Shown here: piece after piece, positions 19,415 through 28,087 of the stretch | Numbering within the stretch: position 1 is the first letter of the stretch | How the letters are laid out: each line of letters begins with the position of its first letter | From: Bacteroidales bacterium | GTDB lineage: Bacteria; Bacteroidota; Bacteroidia; Bacteroidales; WCHB1-69 | Reading direction: 5' to 3' | DNA: 64,000 nt | Assembly (NCBI GenBank): GCA_017549765.1 | Contig: JAFYNM010000003.1 | Coordinates: forward strand, 186,001 to 250,000 | Notes under the pieces: model-generated | Told to the model about the DNA's origin: nothing | The model's database searches: none | Seen by the model: the letters and a program-made list of their open reading frames with translations, nothing else | Program-made: the position numbers and the translations under genes

Positions 19415-19477
19415 AGCCTTTTATTTATATTAAACATTAAACTTTTTTGCATACTATTTTGGAGGGGGCTAAAATAA

Positions 19478-19485
19478 CAAATTTA
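19478..19485 (-). promoter_or_regulatory. -7 promoter box of the TonB receptor operon
   Basis: TAAATTTG on the minus strand matches TAnnTTTG, the Bacteroidota housekeeping -7 element. It lies about 63 bases before the receptor start, with a TTG at 19508-19510 that could serve as the -33 element (22-base spacer). Confidence 0.6.
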
Positions 19486-19535
19486 TTAATGCAATCGACA
19501 TATTTTTCAATTTATTTCAACCACCTATCATTCAA

Positions 19536-19952
19536 TTAAATATATTTTCTTTTTAAAATTTCGGAATAAACAATACCTTTAAATATTTCTTCTTCTGTTA
19601 GAGAAATATCGACATTTGGCTGCTCTGAAGCCTGCTGGATTACAGGAGAACTTTTGACAGAACCAGCAGACTTGCCAGCCTGTTTTGACGTGTCGGCTTT
19701 GGGAATGGGTTGCTCGTCGGGAATCGTCTCATAGCTGAAATAATCCTCTTCAATAGTGGACTTCCTAGAAGCATTGGATGGGGCATACGCTGGCCGTGGC
19801 TCATTATCCGCATCCGGGAAATAGGGCTCCGGCTTGGGCTTGGGCGCTTTGGGTGTGGAAGACTTCGCCTTCTCTTCCTTGATCGCTTTCAACAGGGAGG
19901 GGCCTAAAGAGAGCAACATTACTATGAAAAAAATAACAATATCTTTTGCCAT
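19536..19952 (-). CDS. Small membrane-anchored protein of unknown function
   Basis: 138 residues. An N-terminal membrane segment (residues about 4-20, KDIVIFFIVMLLSLGPSLL) is followed by a lysine/proline-rich stretch (SSTPKAPKPKPEPYFPD), a low-complexity linker and a short conserved-looking C-terminal end (DISLTEEEIFKGIVYSEILKRKYI). The last segment may be an amphipathic helix. It lies 32 bases downstream of the YihY gene and precedes the TonB operon promoter. I recognise no family, and the role is unknown. Confidence 0.7.
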   Translation of the reverse strand: MAKDIVIFFIVMLLSLGPSLLKAIKEEKAKSSTPKAPKPKPEPYFPDADNEPRPAYAPSNASRKSTIEEDYFSYETIPDEQPIPKADTSKQAGKSAGSVKSSPVIQQASEQPNVDISLTEEEIFKGIVYSEILKRKYI

Positions 19953-19984
19953 AAGACTATATTTTATAGTATATATAAAAATGT

Positions 19985-20980
19985 TTACACAGATGGGAGT
20001 TGCATTTCATGGTCAGGCGAGACTGTCTCATCCTTAGCCAGTTTTGCTTTGGCAATACTGACATTCAAGTCATAACCCACCAGCAGGATGACAGAACTCC
20101 AGTTTATCCACAACAAAATCGCAAAAATGGCTCCTAAAGAACCATAAATCAAGTTATAATTGGAAAAATGGGAGAAATACACGTTCAAAATCCAGAGGAG
20201 TAAGACCATCAGAATGGTGGCTAAAGAGGAGCCTGCCGAGAAAAACTTGTAGTTGGTTTTCTCGACGGGTGCGAGATAATATAAAATGCTGATAAGGAAA
20301 TAGATAGAGACATATGTCAGGATCCACTTCATACCATGTACCGCAATAAAATAACCCGTATTAGTGCCAAAAATGTGAGTATGGACATACTTCATGATCA
20401 GGGATGCGGCGATGAAGAGAGCCACCACAACGAGAATTACCCCGAAAGTTATCAGCATAATCATGGCACTCAACAGAATCTGTTTCAAGATATTGCGGCG
20501 GGTCTCATTGAAATAGGAAGAGTTCATCGCCACCAACAGAGAGTTGATGAGCACAATGGTAAAATAGATTCCCACCACAAACATGACAGAGGTCAAGGCC
20601 CCGTACTGGCGAGTAATCACCTCGGTGATCATATTCTGGATGGCGGGCCACACATAGGTAGGTACGGCCGACTCCAAAAAGTCGAGCAACGTTTGCTGGA
20701 TATCCTCTCCCAGATAAGCCACCACCGTGAAAAGACCGATAATCATCGGAATCAGAGCCACAAAAATACGGTAGGTGATGGCAGCGGCGCGCTGGAAGAC
20801 GACCCCTTTGCCGAGAGATTGCATAAAGAACCGCATCACATCGTAGAGGGGCATCTTTTGAAAACCCGGTAATGTCAAGGTCTTAGATTTACGGATCCAC
20901 TTGCCGACGACTGGCACTTGTTCCATATCCTCGCTCCACTCATGGAATTTGTCGCTTATCTTTTTGAAATCTAAAAACAT
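19985..20980 (-). CDS. YihY/BrkB family inner-membrane protein
   Basis: 331 residues with about six membrane helices between residues 60 and 300. Family motifs visible: FFMQSLGKGVVFQRAAAITY near residue 65 and the late LLWINWSSVILLVGYDLNVSIAKA. The family was once labelled ribonuclease BN in error; its true role is still unsettled and transport has been proposed. It lies 61 bases after nadC in the same direction, so may be part of the same transcript. Confidence 0.9.
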   Translation of the reverse strand: MFLDFKKISDKFHEWSEDMEQVPVVGKWIRKSKTLTLPGFQKMPLYDVMRFFMQSLGKGVVFQRAAAITYRIFVALIPMIIGLFTVVAYLGEDIQQTLLDFLESAVPTYVWPAIQNMITEVITRQYGALTSVMFVVGIYFTIVLINSLLVAMNSSYFNETRRNILKQILLSAMIMLITFGVILVVVALFIAASLIMKYVHTHIFGTNTGYFIAVHGMKWILTYVSIYFLISILYYLAPVEKTNYKFFSAGSSLATILMVLLLWILNVYFSHFSNYNLIYGSLGAIFAILLWINWSSVILLVGYDLNVSIAKAKLAKDETVSPDHEMQLPSV

Positions 20981-21041
20981 AAGTCAATCAGAGGATAATG
21001 ACAGTACTATAGGGGCATCCGTTTTTCTTCATGGCGGCGTA

Positions 21042-21893
21042 TTAGAAGATGATGGTTTTCAAACTCATATCAAGGCTATGAATCTGATGGGTGAAGGCTC
21101 CCACGGAGATAAAATCGACCCCCGTGACAGCATAATCATGGAGGGTAGCATCGGTAATGCCGCCAGAGGCTTCCGTCTCATAGCGATGGTTCACGATCTT
21201 GACGCCTTCCACAATCTGTTCGGGCGTGAAGTTGTCGAACATGATACGGTGCACGCCGCCATGTTCCATCACGCGCCGCACATCGTCCAGACTGCGCGTC
21301 TCCACCTCGATTTTGAGCGACATGCCGTGTTGTTTTTGGTAGTCGTTGGCTGCGTCGATGGCCTTCTCGATGCCACCGGCAAAGTCGATGTGATTGTCTT
21401 TGAGCATCATCATGTCGAAGAGCCCGATCCTGTGGTTCTCCGCGCCCCCGACCTTGACGGCATACTTCTCGAAGTAGCGCATATTGGGAGTCGTCTTGCG
21501 GGTATCCAGCAACGTCACGCCGGTGTCCCTGACCATTTCCACATAGGAGTGCACGGTGGTGGAGATGCCGCTCATGCGCTGCATGAAGTTGAGAATGGTG
21601 CGCTCGGCGGTGAGCATCTTCTGCGCTGGCCCGCGAAGGATGAAGACGATGTCGCCCTTGTGAATCTCCGCACCATCGGACATAAATTGCTCCATGGTGA
21701 TGCTGTCGTCCACCTGACGTGCGATCTCTTTTGCCACCTCCACACCGCAGAGGATGCCGTCTTGTTTCACCAAGAGTTTCATCTCGCCTTGAGCCTTGGG
21801 GTCGATACAGGATAGAGAGGAGTGGTCTCCATCACCGATATCCTCCGCCAACGACATGGCTATCAGCTGTCTGATATGTTCGTCTATGATCAT
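21042..21893 (-). CDS. nadC: Nicotinate-nucleotide diphosphorylase (carboxylating)
   Basis: 283 residues, the usual length. The enzyme converts quinolinate and PRPP to nicotinate mononucleotide in de novo NAD synthesis. Visible motifs: LAEDIGDGDHSSL near the N-terminus, ILNFMQRMSGISTTVHSYV, then LDTRKTTPNMRYFEKYAVKVGG (phosphoribosyl/quinolinate-binding region), MMLKDNHI and EVETRSLDDVRRVMEH. The start overlaps the end of the upstream lipoprotein gene by four bases (ATGA). nadD, a later step of the same pathway, is on the same strand at 25510-26091; nadA and nadB are not in the window. Confidence 0.96.
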   Translation of the reverse strand: MIIDEHIRQLIAMSLAEDIGDGDHSSLSCIDPKAQGEMKLLVKQDGILCGVEVAKEIARQVDDSITMEQFMSDGAEIHKGDIVFILRGPAQKMLTAERTILNFMQRMSGISTTVHSYVEMVRDTGVTLLDTRKTTPNMRYFEKYAVKVGGAENHRIGLFDMMMLKDNHIDFAGGIEKAIDAANDYQKQHGMSLKIEVETRSLDDVRRVMEHGGVHRIMFDNFTPEQIVEGVKIVNHRYETEASGGITDATLHDYAVTGVDFISVGAFTHQIHSLDMSLKTIIF

Positions 21894-22384
21894 TTTTGTA
21901 CGATTATTTCAGGGGTTGTTATGGTATTACTTTTATGTAACGCTCTGTCCACCAAGTAACATGAAAACATAATGGTGTCATACGGGGAGAGATAGTTGTT
22001 GATGAAGGTGGTGATGGTAATCTCGCCTTTGATAGCTTCTGGCACGTTCTCACTCAGATGGGGTAGCCGCGCATGCAGCGGTGTGGGCAGTTCCACCTCC
22101 GTCCATACACCGTGCTGCTTCTCGTAATAGTGGATGAAGAAGTCGTAGTAATACTCGGAGCCGATGGCAAAGATGGAGTCCGTATCTGTCTCGTCCAGAC
22201 CGATATCGCCATCACCATCTTCAAAATAGATGACCAGGTCGGCCTGGTTGTCCACACCCGTGCCGTTGTCGATCTTGTCGAGGCGCACAAACTCAATGCG
22301 CGGCTCCACAGGGAAGACCTCGCGGCGACCACACCCCCAGAGGGAGAGCCCGAGCAATAGGATGATCCAGAACCGAGTTTTCAT
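21890..22384 (-). CDS. Bacteroidota lipoprotein of unknown function
   Basis: 164 residues. A lipoprotein signal peptide ends at the lipobox LSLWGC (Cys18). The mature protein has one conserved-looking acidic motif, YFEDGDGDIGLDETDTDS, which resembles calcium-binding Asp-rich loops in many small Bacteroidota lipoproteins, then a beta-rich C-terminus. Function unknown. It begins nine bases after hutH and overlaps nadC by four, so the three are co-transcribed. Confidence 0.8.
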   Translation of the reverse strand: MKTRFWIILLLGLSLWGCGRREVFPVEPRIEFVRLDKIDNGTGVDNQADLVIYFEDGDGDIGLDETDTDSIFAIGSEYYYDFFIHYYEKQHGVWTEVELPTPLHARLPHLSENVPEAIKGEITITTFINNYLSPYDTIMFSCYLVDRALHKSNTITTPEIIVQK

Positions 22385-22393
22385 CGTAACAGA

Positions 22394-23890
22394 TTAATCC
22401 ATCAGAACTTTGACACCGTTCACGAAGTCGATGGACTTCTGGATCAGCTCATGCATATAGGTGTCATTCTCCACGAAGGGCACCATCTGGCGGAAGGCGG
22501 CCACGAACTCCTCGATGAACGGGGAGGATTTGAGCGGGCGGCGGAACTCCAGGGCCTGGGCGGCGTTGAACAGCTCTATGCCGAGGATCTTCTCCAGGTT
22601 GTTGACCACGAGATAGCACTTGGTGGCAGCGTTGGCGCCCATGCTGACGTGGTCCTCCTGTCCTTGCGAAGACTCGATGGAGTCGGTGGAGCAGGGCATC
22701 GTGAAGGCCTTGCTCTGGTTCACGATGGAGGCGGCGGCATACTGCGGGATCATGAAGCCGGAGTTGAGGCCCGGGTTCTTCACGAGGAAGGACGGGAGAC
22801 CGCGCTTGCCGGAGATGAGTTGATAAATACGGCGTTCGGAGATGTTGCCCAGCTCGGCCACAGCGATGGTGAGGAAGTCGAGCACCAAAGCCAGCGGCTG
22901 ACCGTGGAAGTTGCCGGCAGAGATGACCAGGTCCTCATCAGGGAAGACAGTCGGGTTGTCGGTCACGGAGTTGATCTCCGTCTCCACCACATCCTGGACG
23001 TGCATGATGGCATCCTTGCTGGCGCCGTGCACCTGCGGCATGCAACGGAAAGAGTAGGGATCCTGCACATGCTCTTTGTGCTGGCTGATGATCTCAGAGC
23101 CCTGCAGCATATTGTAGATATGGGTGGCCGTGATGATCTGGCCGGCGTGCGGGCGCACGAGATGGACATTCAGGTTGAAGGGACTGATACAGCCGTCGAA
23201 GGCCTCCAAAGAAACGGTGCCGATGATATCGGCCAGCCAGGAGAGCTTCTTGGCCTTGATGAGCAACCAGACAGCGTAGGAGCTCATGAACTGGGTGCCG
23301 TTGAGCAAGGCCAGACCCTCTTTGGACTGGAGGGTGATAGGCTCCCATCCAAACTTCTCGTTGATGACGGAAGCCGGATATCTCTTGCCGCGGTAATAGA
23401 CCTCGCCCATGCCGATGATCGGCAGAGAGAGATGCGCCAGCGGGGCCAAGTCGCCGGAAGCGCCGAGCGAACCTTGCTGATAGACGACTGGATAGACTCC
23501 TTTGTTGAAGAAATCAACCAATCGTTGCACGGTGGCCAGCTGCACGCCGGAATGGCCGTATGAGAGGGACTGTATCTTCATCAGCAGCATCAGCCGCACA
23601 ATCTCTTGGGGCACCTCCTCCCCCACCCCGCAGGCGTGGGAAATGACGAGGTTGCGTTGCAGCGTGGAGAGATCCTCCTTGGAGATGCTGCGGTTGCAAA
23701 GGGAACCGAAGCCAGTGGTCACACCATAGATAGGCTCCTTCTCGGTGTCGGTTTTTTTGTCGAGGTAGGCGCGGCATTTCTGGATGGCGTCGATGGCCTC
23801 CTGCGACAATTCTATTTTCTGTTTGCGGTCGATGATTTTTTCAACCTTCTCAATACTAAGGAACTTGGTAGAGATTTTGTGTCGTGTCAT
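22394..23890 (-). CDS. hutH: Histidine ammonia-lyase
   Basis: 498 residues. The self-forming MIO cofactor triad A144-S145-G146 lies in GSLGASGDLAPLAHLSL. Other family motifs: YGVTTGFGSLCNRSIS and RNLVISHACGVGEEVP, whose His85 is the position that separates His/Tyr lyases from Phe lyases. The enzyme removes ammonia from histidine to give urocanate. hutU, hutI and ftcD are not nearby; the gene instead heads an operon with a lipoprotein and nadC. A tyrosine lyase is a less likely alternative. Its promoter box is at 23934-23941. Confidence 0.9.
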   Translation of the reverse strand: MTRHKISTKFLSIEKVEKIIDRKQKIELSQEAIDAIQKCRAYLDKKTDTEKEPIYGVTTGFGSLCNRSISKEDLSTLQRNLVISHACGVGEEVPQEIVRLMLLMKIQSLSYGHSGVQLATVQRLVDFFNKGVYPVVYQQGSLGASGDLAPLAHLSLPIIGMGEVYYRGKRYPASVINEKFGWEPITLQSKEGLALLNGTQFMSSYAVWLLIKAKKLSWLADIIGTVSLEAFDGCISPFNLNVHLVRPHAGQIITATHIYNMLQGSEIISQHKEHVQDPYSFRCMPQVHGASKDAIMHVQDVVETEINSVTDNPTVFPDEDLVISAGNFHGQPLALVLDFLTIAVAELGNISERRIYQLISGKRGLPSFLVKNPGLNSGFMIPQYAAASIVNQSKAFTMPCSTDSIESSQGQEDHVSMGANAATKCYLVVNNLEKILGIELFNAAQALEFRRPLKSSPFIEEFVAAFRQMVPFVENDTYMHELIQKSIDFVNGVKVLMD

Positions 23891-23933
23891 ATAGGTAACT
23901 TTTAAATATTATACTCCTAACATAATAAGGGTG

Positions 23934-23941
23934 CAAAGATA
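23934..23941 (-). promoter_or_regulatory. -7 promoter box of hutH
   Basis: TATCTTTG on the minus strand, 43 bases before the hutH start. A second match (TATTTTTG, 23942-23949) adjoins it, so two alternative starts are possible. Confidence 0.7.
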
Positions 23942-24003
23942 CAAAAATAGTTATGCGGTTGGGAATTTTCAGATTACCAAAAAAAAATTACCGAAAAAAA
24001 ATA

Positions 24004-24029
24004 ATCTGCGCAAATCTGCGTGATCTGCG
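24004..24029. repeat. Three copies of ATCTGCG in the rlmD-hutH gap
   Basis: ATCTGCG occurs at 24004-24010, 24014-24020 and 24023-24029, with spacings of 10 and 9 bases. This gap (23891-24061) otherwise holds only the hutH promoter. Such CGCAGAT-type motifs are common in intergenic DNA of Bacteroidota and other bacteria. Confidence 0.6.
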
Positions 24030-24061
24030 TGAAATCATAAGTAGTCGGAAGATGCGAGGTG

Positions 24062-25486
24062 TTACTCGTTTTGGTGTTCTCGCCGCAACTCCAGCAGCAC
24101 CACGTTCTCCACATGCTGGGTGTGTGGGAACATGTCCACAGGTTGGACCTTGACGACCTGGTATTTGGCATTGAGCATCGTCAGGTCGCGGGCCTGCGTG
24201 GCGGGGTTGCAGCTGATATAGACCATGCGGGGCACCTCCAGCTTCAGCAGTTGGGCGATGACGTTGGGGTGCATGCCGGCGCGCGGCGGGTCGGTGATGA
24301 TGACATCCGGACGGCCGTAGCGCGTGATGAAGTCGTCGGTGAAGATCTTGGCCATGTCGCCCACCACAAACTCGGTGTTGGTGATCTGGTTGCGGGCGGC
24401 ATTCTCGCGGGCGTCCTCCACGGCAGCGTCCACATACTCCACCCCGATGACCTTCTTGGCGCGGCGTGCCACGAAGTTGGCGATGGTGCCCGTGCCGGTG
24501 AAGAGGTCATAGACGACCTCGTCAGGCTGGATGTCGGCAAACTCACGCGCCACCTTGTAGAGCGTGTAGGCCTGCTCGCTGTTGGTCTGGTAGAACGACT
24601 TGGGACCCACCTTGAAATAGAGGTCCTCCATCCGCTCCATGATGTGGTCCTGCCCTTTGAAAAGATAGAACGGCAGGTCGAAGACGGTGTCGTTGAGCTT
24701 GGTATTGACCATATAGATGAGCGAGGTGATCTCGGGGAAGGCCGCCGCCATGGCCGTGAGCATCTGTTCTATCTTCTCGTCAAAGAGGGAGACAATGAGC
24801 ACCACCATCAGGTCGCCGGTGGAGGCGGTGCGGATGATGATGTTGCGCAGCTGTCCCTCGCGGGCGCGGGGGTCATAGAAGGTGATGTCGTGCTCGATGG
24901 CGTACTGCTTGCAGAAGAGGCGGATCTCATTGCTGCGGGAGCCCTGCAGCCAGCAGTGGTCGATGTCGAGGATCTTGTCGAACATGCCGGGGATGTGGAA
25001 TCCCGCGCAGCGGCGCTCGAACTCCTCACCCGCCTTGCACTTGGCCATATCCTCGTAAGAAAGCCAGCGCATATTGGAGAAGGTAAACTCCAGCTTGTTG
25101 CGATAGTAGTAGATCTTCTCGGAGCCGAGAATAGGGTTCAAAGGCGGGAACTCGAACTTGCCGAGATGGCGGAAGTTGTCCTCCACCTGTTGTTGCTTGT
25201 AGTGAAGTTGTTTGGGGTAGTCGAGCATCTGCCACTTGCAGCCGCCGCAAACCCCGAAGTGGGGACAGGGAGGCGTCACACGGTCGGGGGAGGGCTGACG
25301 CACTTGCAACAGGTTGGCCTCCGCATAGCCGTGCTTGCGTTTGAAGACCTCCACATCCACATGGTCGCCCGGCACCGCGTAAGGCACGAAGACCGTCAGA
25401 CCTTCGGCGGTCTTGGCCACCGCCTTGCCCTCGGCACCTGCCGATATGATTTCCAAATCCTCTATCGTATATCGTTTAAAACCCAT
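24062..25486 (-). CDS. rlmD: 23S rRNA (uracil-5-)-methyltransferase, RlmD/TrmA family
   Basis: 474 residues. An N-terminal TRAM-like domain is followed by the iron-sulfur cluster cysteines in PCPHFGVCGGCKWQ, the SAM-binding motif (VYDLFTGTGTIANFVARR), DPPRAGMHPN and the catalytic-cysteine loop VYISCNPATQARDL. The family makes 5-methyluridine in RNA; RlmD targets U1939 of 23S rRNA, and RlmC or RlmCD-like specificity cannot be excluded. It lies 23 bases downstream of nadD and is probably co-transcribed. Confidence 0.92.
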   Translation of the reverse strand: MGFKRYTIEDLEIISAGAEGKAVAKTAEGLTVFVPYAVPGDHVDVEVFKRKHGYAEANLLQVRQPSPDRVTPPCPHFGVCGGCKWQMLDYPKQLHYKQQQVEDNFRHLGKFEFPPLNPILGSEKIYYYRNKLEFTFSNMRWLSYEDMAKCKAGEEFERRCAGFHIPGMFDKILDIDHCWLQGSRSNEIRLFCKQYAIEHDITFYDPRAREGQLRNIIIRTASTGDLMVVLIVSLFDEKIEQMLTAMAAAFPEITSLIYMVNTKLNDTVFDLPFYLFKGQDHIMERMEDLYFKVGPKSFYQTNSEQAYTLYKVAREFADIQPDEVVYDLFTGTGTIANFVARRAKKVIGVEYVDAAVEDARENAARNQITNTEFVVGDMAKIFTDDFITRYGRPDVIITDPPRAGMHPNVIAQLLKLEVPRMVYISCNPATQARDLTMLNAKYQVVKVQPVDMFPHTQHVENVVLLELRREHQNE

Positions 25487-25509
25487 AATTCTTTTTAAAT
25501 TAAAAAATC

Positions 25510-26091
25510 TTAATTTTTATAAAAACCCATCTCGTCGATGTATTCAAAAACTTTCTCGGGAAGCATATAACGGACGGGGATATTCTGTCTGATGTTCTCT
25601 CGGATCACCGTAGAAGACAGCTCTATTTGAGGGGCGTCCACCAAGGTGATACGAGCCTCCGGGAAGGGATTTTCGGAGGAATATCCGGGGCGCGGGTACA
25701 CATAAAGCGCAAAGTTCTCCAGGATCCATTCGTAGTTGAGCCACTTGTGGAAAGTCTCGAGGTTGTCGGCACCCATGATGAGGGCGAAGTCACGGTCGGG
25801 GTACTTCTCTCGCAGGTGTACCAGCGTGTGGCAGGTGTAGGAAGGCTTGGGAAGTCCGAACTCCACATCGCTGACCCGAAAGCGGAGGTCGTCCCCGATG
25901 GCCAGGTTGACCATATACCACCGCTGCCTGTCGTCCAACAGGGAACTGCGCTTCTTCAGCGGGTTGGCGGGGGAGACCACGAACCATAGCTCCTGCAGGT
26001 CGGAATGTTCCAACATATACTCCGCCACTATCAGATGCCCGATGTGGACCGGGTTGAACGAACCGAAAAACAGGCCTGTCTTCTTCCGCAT
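25510..26091 (-). CDS. nadD: Nicotinate-nucleotide adenylyltransferase
   Basis: 193 residues from the ATG at 26091. An in-frame start at 26163 would add 24 residues, but the promoter box at 26114-26121 lies inside that extension and MRKKTGLFFGSFNPVHIGHL is the family's usual opening. Visible motifs: GSFNPVHIGH (nucleotide-binding), and LSSTVIRENI near the C-terminus. The enzyme joins ATP and nicotinate mononucleotide to give deamido-NAD. Downstream are rlmD (23 bases). Confidence 0.93.
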   Translation of the reverse strand: MRKKTGLFFGSFNPVHIGHLIVAEYMLEHSDLQELWFVVSPANPLKKRSSLLDDRQRWYMVNLAIGDDLRFRVSDVEFGLPKPSYTCHTLVHLREKYPDRDFALIMGADNLETFHKWLNYEWILENFALYVYPRPGYSSENPFPEARITLVDAPQIELSSTVIRENIRQNIPVRYMLPEKVFEYIDEMGFYKN

Positions 26092-26113
26092 AGTTTTTTT
26101 TTCAAAAAGCGCG

Positions 26114-26121
26114 CAAAGGTA
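26114..26121 (-). promoter_or_regulatory. -7 promoter box of nadD
   Basis: TACCTTTG on the minus strand, 22 bases before the nadD ATG. It decides the choice of start. Confidence 0.7.
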
Positions 26122-26239
26122 GTCATTTTTTGTAAAAAACCAACCGTCCATCCCGAACAGCACTGGCCGTCTTCTTGGGCGACCACGACTAAACAGACGG
26201 GATTCGGGAAAGAAAGGGGGGATTATTTTTTTGTATTGA

Positions 26240-26255
26240 TATTTTTGTATTTTTG
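26240..26255 (+). promoter_or_regulatory. Two adjacent -7 boxes before the acyl-CoA ligase operon
   Basis: TATTTTTG occurs twice, at 26240-26247 and 26248-26255, 25 and 17 bases before the start. Either can be the -7 element. Confidence 0.6.
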
Positions 26256-26272
26256 CGCGTTAAAAAAAATTA

Positions 26273-28075
26273 ATGCGTATGAACACTTCACACATTACAA
26301 GACTATTTGACATTCTTGACCATTTGAAAACAAACCGCAACAAGCCGGACATCCTCTGCGGCAAGCAGAACGGACAATGGCGCAAATACAGCGTAGATGA
26401 ATACATCGAGCACTCCTATGCCATCGCTTCCGCCCTGTTGGAGCTGGGTCTTCAAAAAGGCGACAAGGTGATCACCATCATGAACAACCGTCCCGAGTGG
26501 AACTTCATGGATATGGGTGTCATGCTGGCTGGCATGGTCCATGTTCCCGTATATCCCTCTTTGAGTCTGGAAGAGTATAACCATATTCTTAACCATTCCG
26601 ATGCCAAATGCATCGTTATCGGCATCGAGTCCATCTACAAGAGAGTATCCCCTGCCTTCCCGAACCTGATCCACAACCCCTTCATCTTCACCATCGCCAA
26701 CATCGAGGGTCAACGCAACTTCAGCGAGCTACTGCAGTTGGGGCGCGACAACAAAGAGAAGTGGACTCCAGCCATCGAGCAGGTCAAGCAGGAGGTGAAG
26801 CCGGAAGAGCTGGCCACCATCATCTATACCTCCGGCACCACGGGTCTGCCCAAGGGCGTGATGCTGTCACACAAGAACTTCCTGACCAACGCCCTGACAT
26901 TGGTCAACATGATGACCAACGACCATACGGCCAACGTCTTGAGTTTCTTGCCGTTGTGCCACGTCTATGAGCGCGTCATCAACTACATGTACCAAGTCAT
27001 CGGTTCCAGCATGTACTACGCCGAGGGTTTGAACACCATCGCCCGCGACCTCAAAGACATCCACGCCAGAGGCTTCTGCGCCGTGCCGCGCGTCTTGGAG
27101 AGCATGTACGACAAGTTCTACAACACGGGCAAATCCCTGAAGGGCATCAAGCGAATGATCTATTTCTGGGCCTTCAACTTAGGCACCGACTACCAATATT
27201 ACAACCAGGGCTGGTTGTATCGCAAGAAAATCGCGTTGGCCGACAAGCTCGTCTATTCCAAATGGCGTGATGCTCTCGGTGGCGAGGATATGATCGTCGT
27301 CTCCGGAGGCTCCTCCATCCAGGCCAAGGTGCTGAAGCTCTTCACCGCCGCCCGCCTGTATGCGTATGAGGGCTACGGCATGACTGAGACCTCCCCGGTG
27401 ATCGCTGTCAACAACCCCATGAAGAACGAGTTGCACATCGGCACTGTGGGTGAGTTCATGCCCTGCATCGAGGCCAAGTTGGCCGACGACGGCGAGATCC
27501 TCACCAAGGGCGACTGCCTCATGATGGGCTACTACAAAGATCCCGAATATACCAGCCAGGTCATCGACGAGGAAGGTTGGTTCCACACCGGCGACATCGG
27601 CAAGCTGATCGATGGCAAATACCTGAAGATCACCGACCGCAAGAAAGAGATCTTCAAGCTATCCATCGGCAAGTACATCGCCCCGCAGGTCATCGAAAAC
27701 CAGCTGCGCGAGTCCTTGTTCATCGACAACTGCATGGTGGTGGGTTCCAACGAAGACTTCGCCTCCGCCATCATCACGGCCGATGTGAACGGTCTGCACT
27801 ACTGGTGCAACAAGCATAAGATCCCGTATGAGACCGATGAGGACATCCTGAAGAACCCGCAGGTGCAGGCACGTCTCCAGGAGGAGATCAACAAGGTGAA
27901 CGCCAACCTCGCCGCGCACGAGAAGCTCAAAAACTGCCGCTGGATCATCGCCTCCTGGTCTCCGCTCACCGGCGAGCTGTCACAGACCTTGAAGCTGAAG
28001 CGCGCCAAGCTGATCAAGAAGTACGAGCCTATGTTGGAAGAGATCTTTGGTCATACCGTTGCCGAGAACAAATAA
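26273..28075 (+). CDS. Long-chain fatty acid--CoA ligase (AMP-forming)
   Basis: 600 residues. The adenylate-forming motifs are all present: the P-loop-like IIYTSGTTGLPKGVMLSHKN, the GYGMTETSPV segment and GWFHTGDIGKL followed by KITDRKKEIFKLSIGKYIAP. The enzyme activates a long-chain fatty acid to its acyl-CoA with ATP, for degradation or phospholipid use. The ATG at 26273 was chosen; a second in-frame ATG is at 26279. A short-chain dehydrogenase gene follows after 12 bases, then an LD-carboxypeptidase; these may form one transcript. The chain-length preference is not readable. Confidence 0.95.
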   Translation: MRMNTSHITRLFDILDHLKTNRNKPDILCGKQNGQWRKYSVDEYIEHSYAIASALLELGLQKGDKVITIMNNRPEWNFMDMGVMLAGMVHVPVYPSLSLEEYNHILNHSDAKCIVIGIESIYKRVSPAFPNLIHNPFIFTIANIEGQRNFSELLQLGRDNKEKWTPAIEQVKQEVKPEELATIIYTSGTTGLPKGVMLSHKNFLTNALTLVNMMTNDHTANVLSFLPLCHVYERVINYMYQVIGSSMYYAEGLNTIARDLKDIHARGFCAVPRVLESMYDKFYNTGKSLKGIKRMIYFWAFNLGTDYQYYNQGWLYRKKIALADKLVYSKWRDALGGEDMIVVSGGSSIQAKVLKLFTAARLYAYEGYGMTETSPVIAVNNPMKNELHIGTVGEFMPCIEAKLADDGEILTKGDCLMMGYYKDPEYTSQVIDEEGWFHTGDIGKLIDGKYLKITDRKKEIFKLSIGKYIAPQVIENQLRESLFIDNCMVVGSNEDFASAIITADVNGLHYWCNKHKIPYETDEDILKNPQVQARLQEEINKVNANLAAHEKLKNCRWIIASWSPLTGELSQTLKLKRAKLIKKYEPMLEEIFGHTVAENK

Positions 28076-28087
28076 GCGATAAGCGTA

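Noticed and set aside
22451..23563. Plus-strand open frame opposite hutH
   Set aside because: Shadow frame; the hutH frame has the MIO triad and other motifs.
24059..25498. Plus-strand open frame opposite rlmD (479 codons)
   Set aside because: Shadow of rlmD, whose minus-strand frame holds all family motifs.
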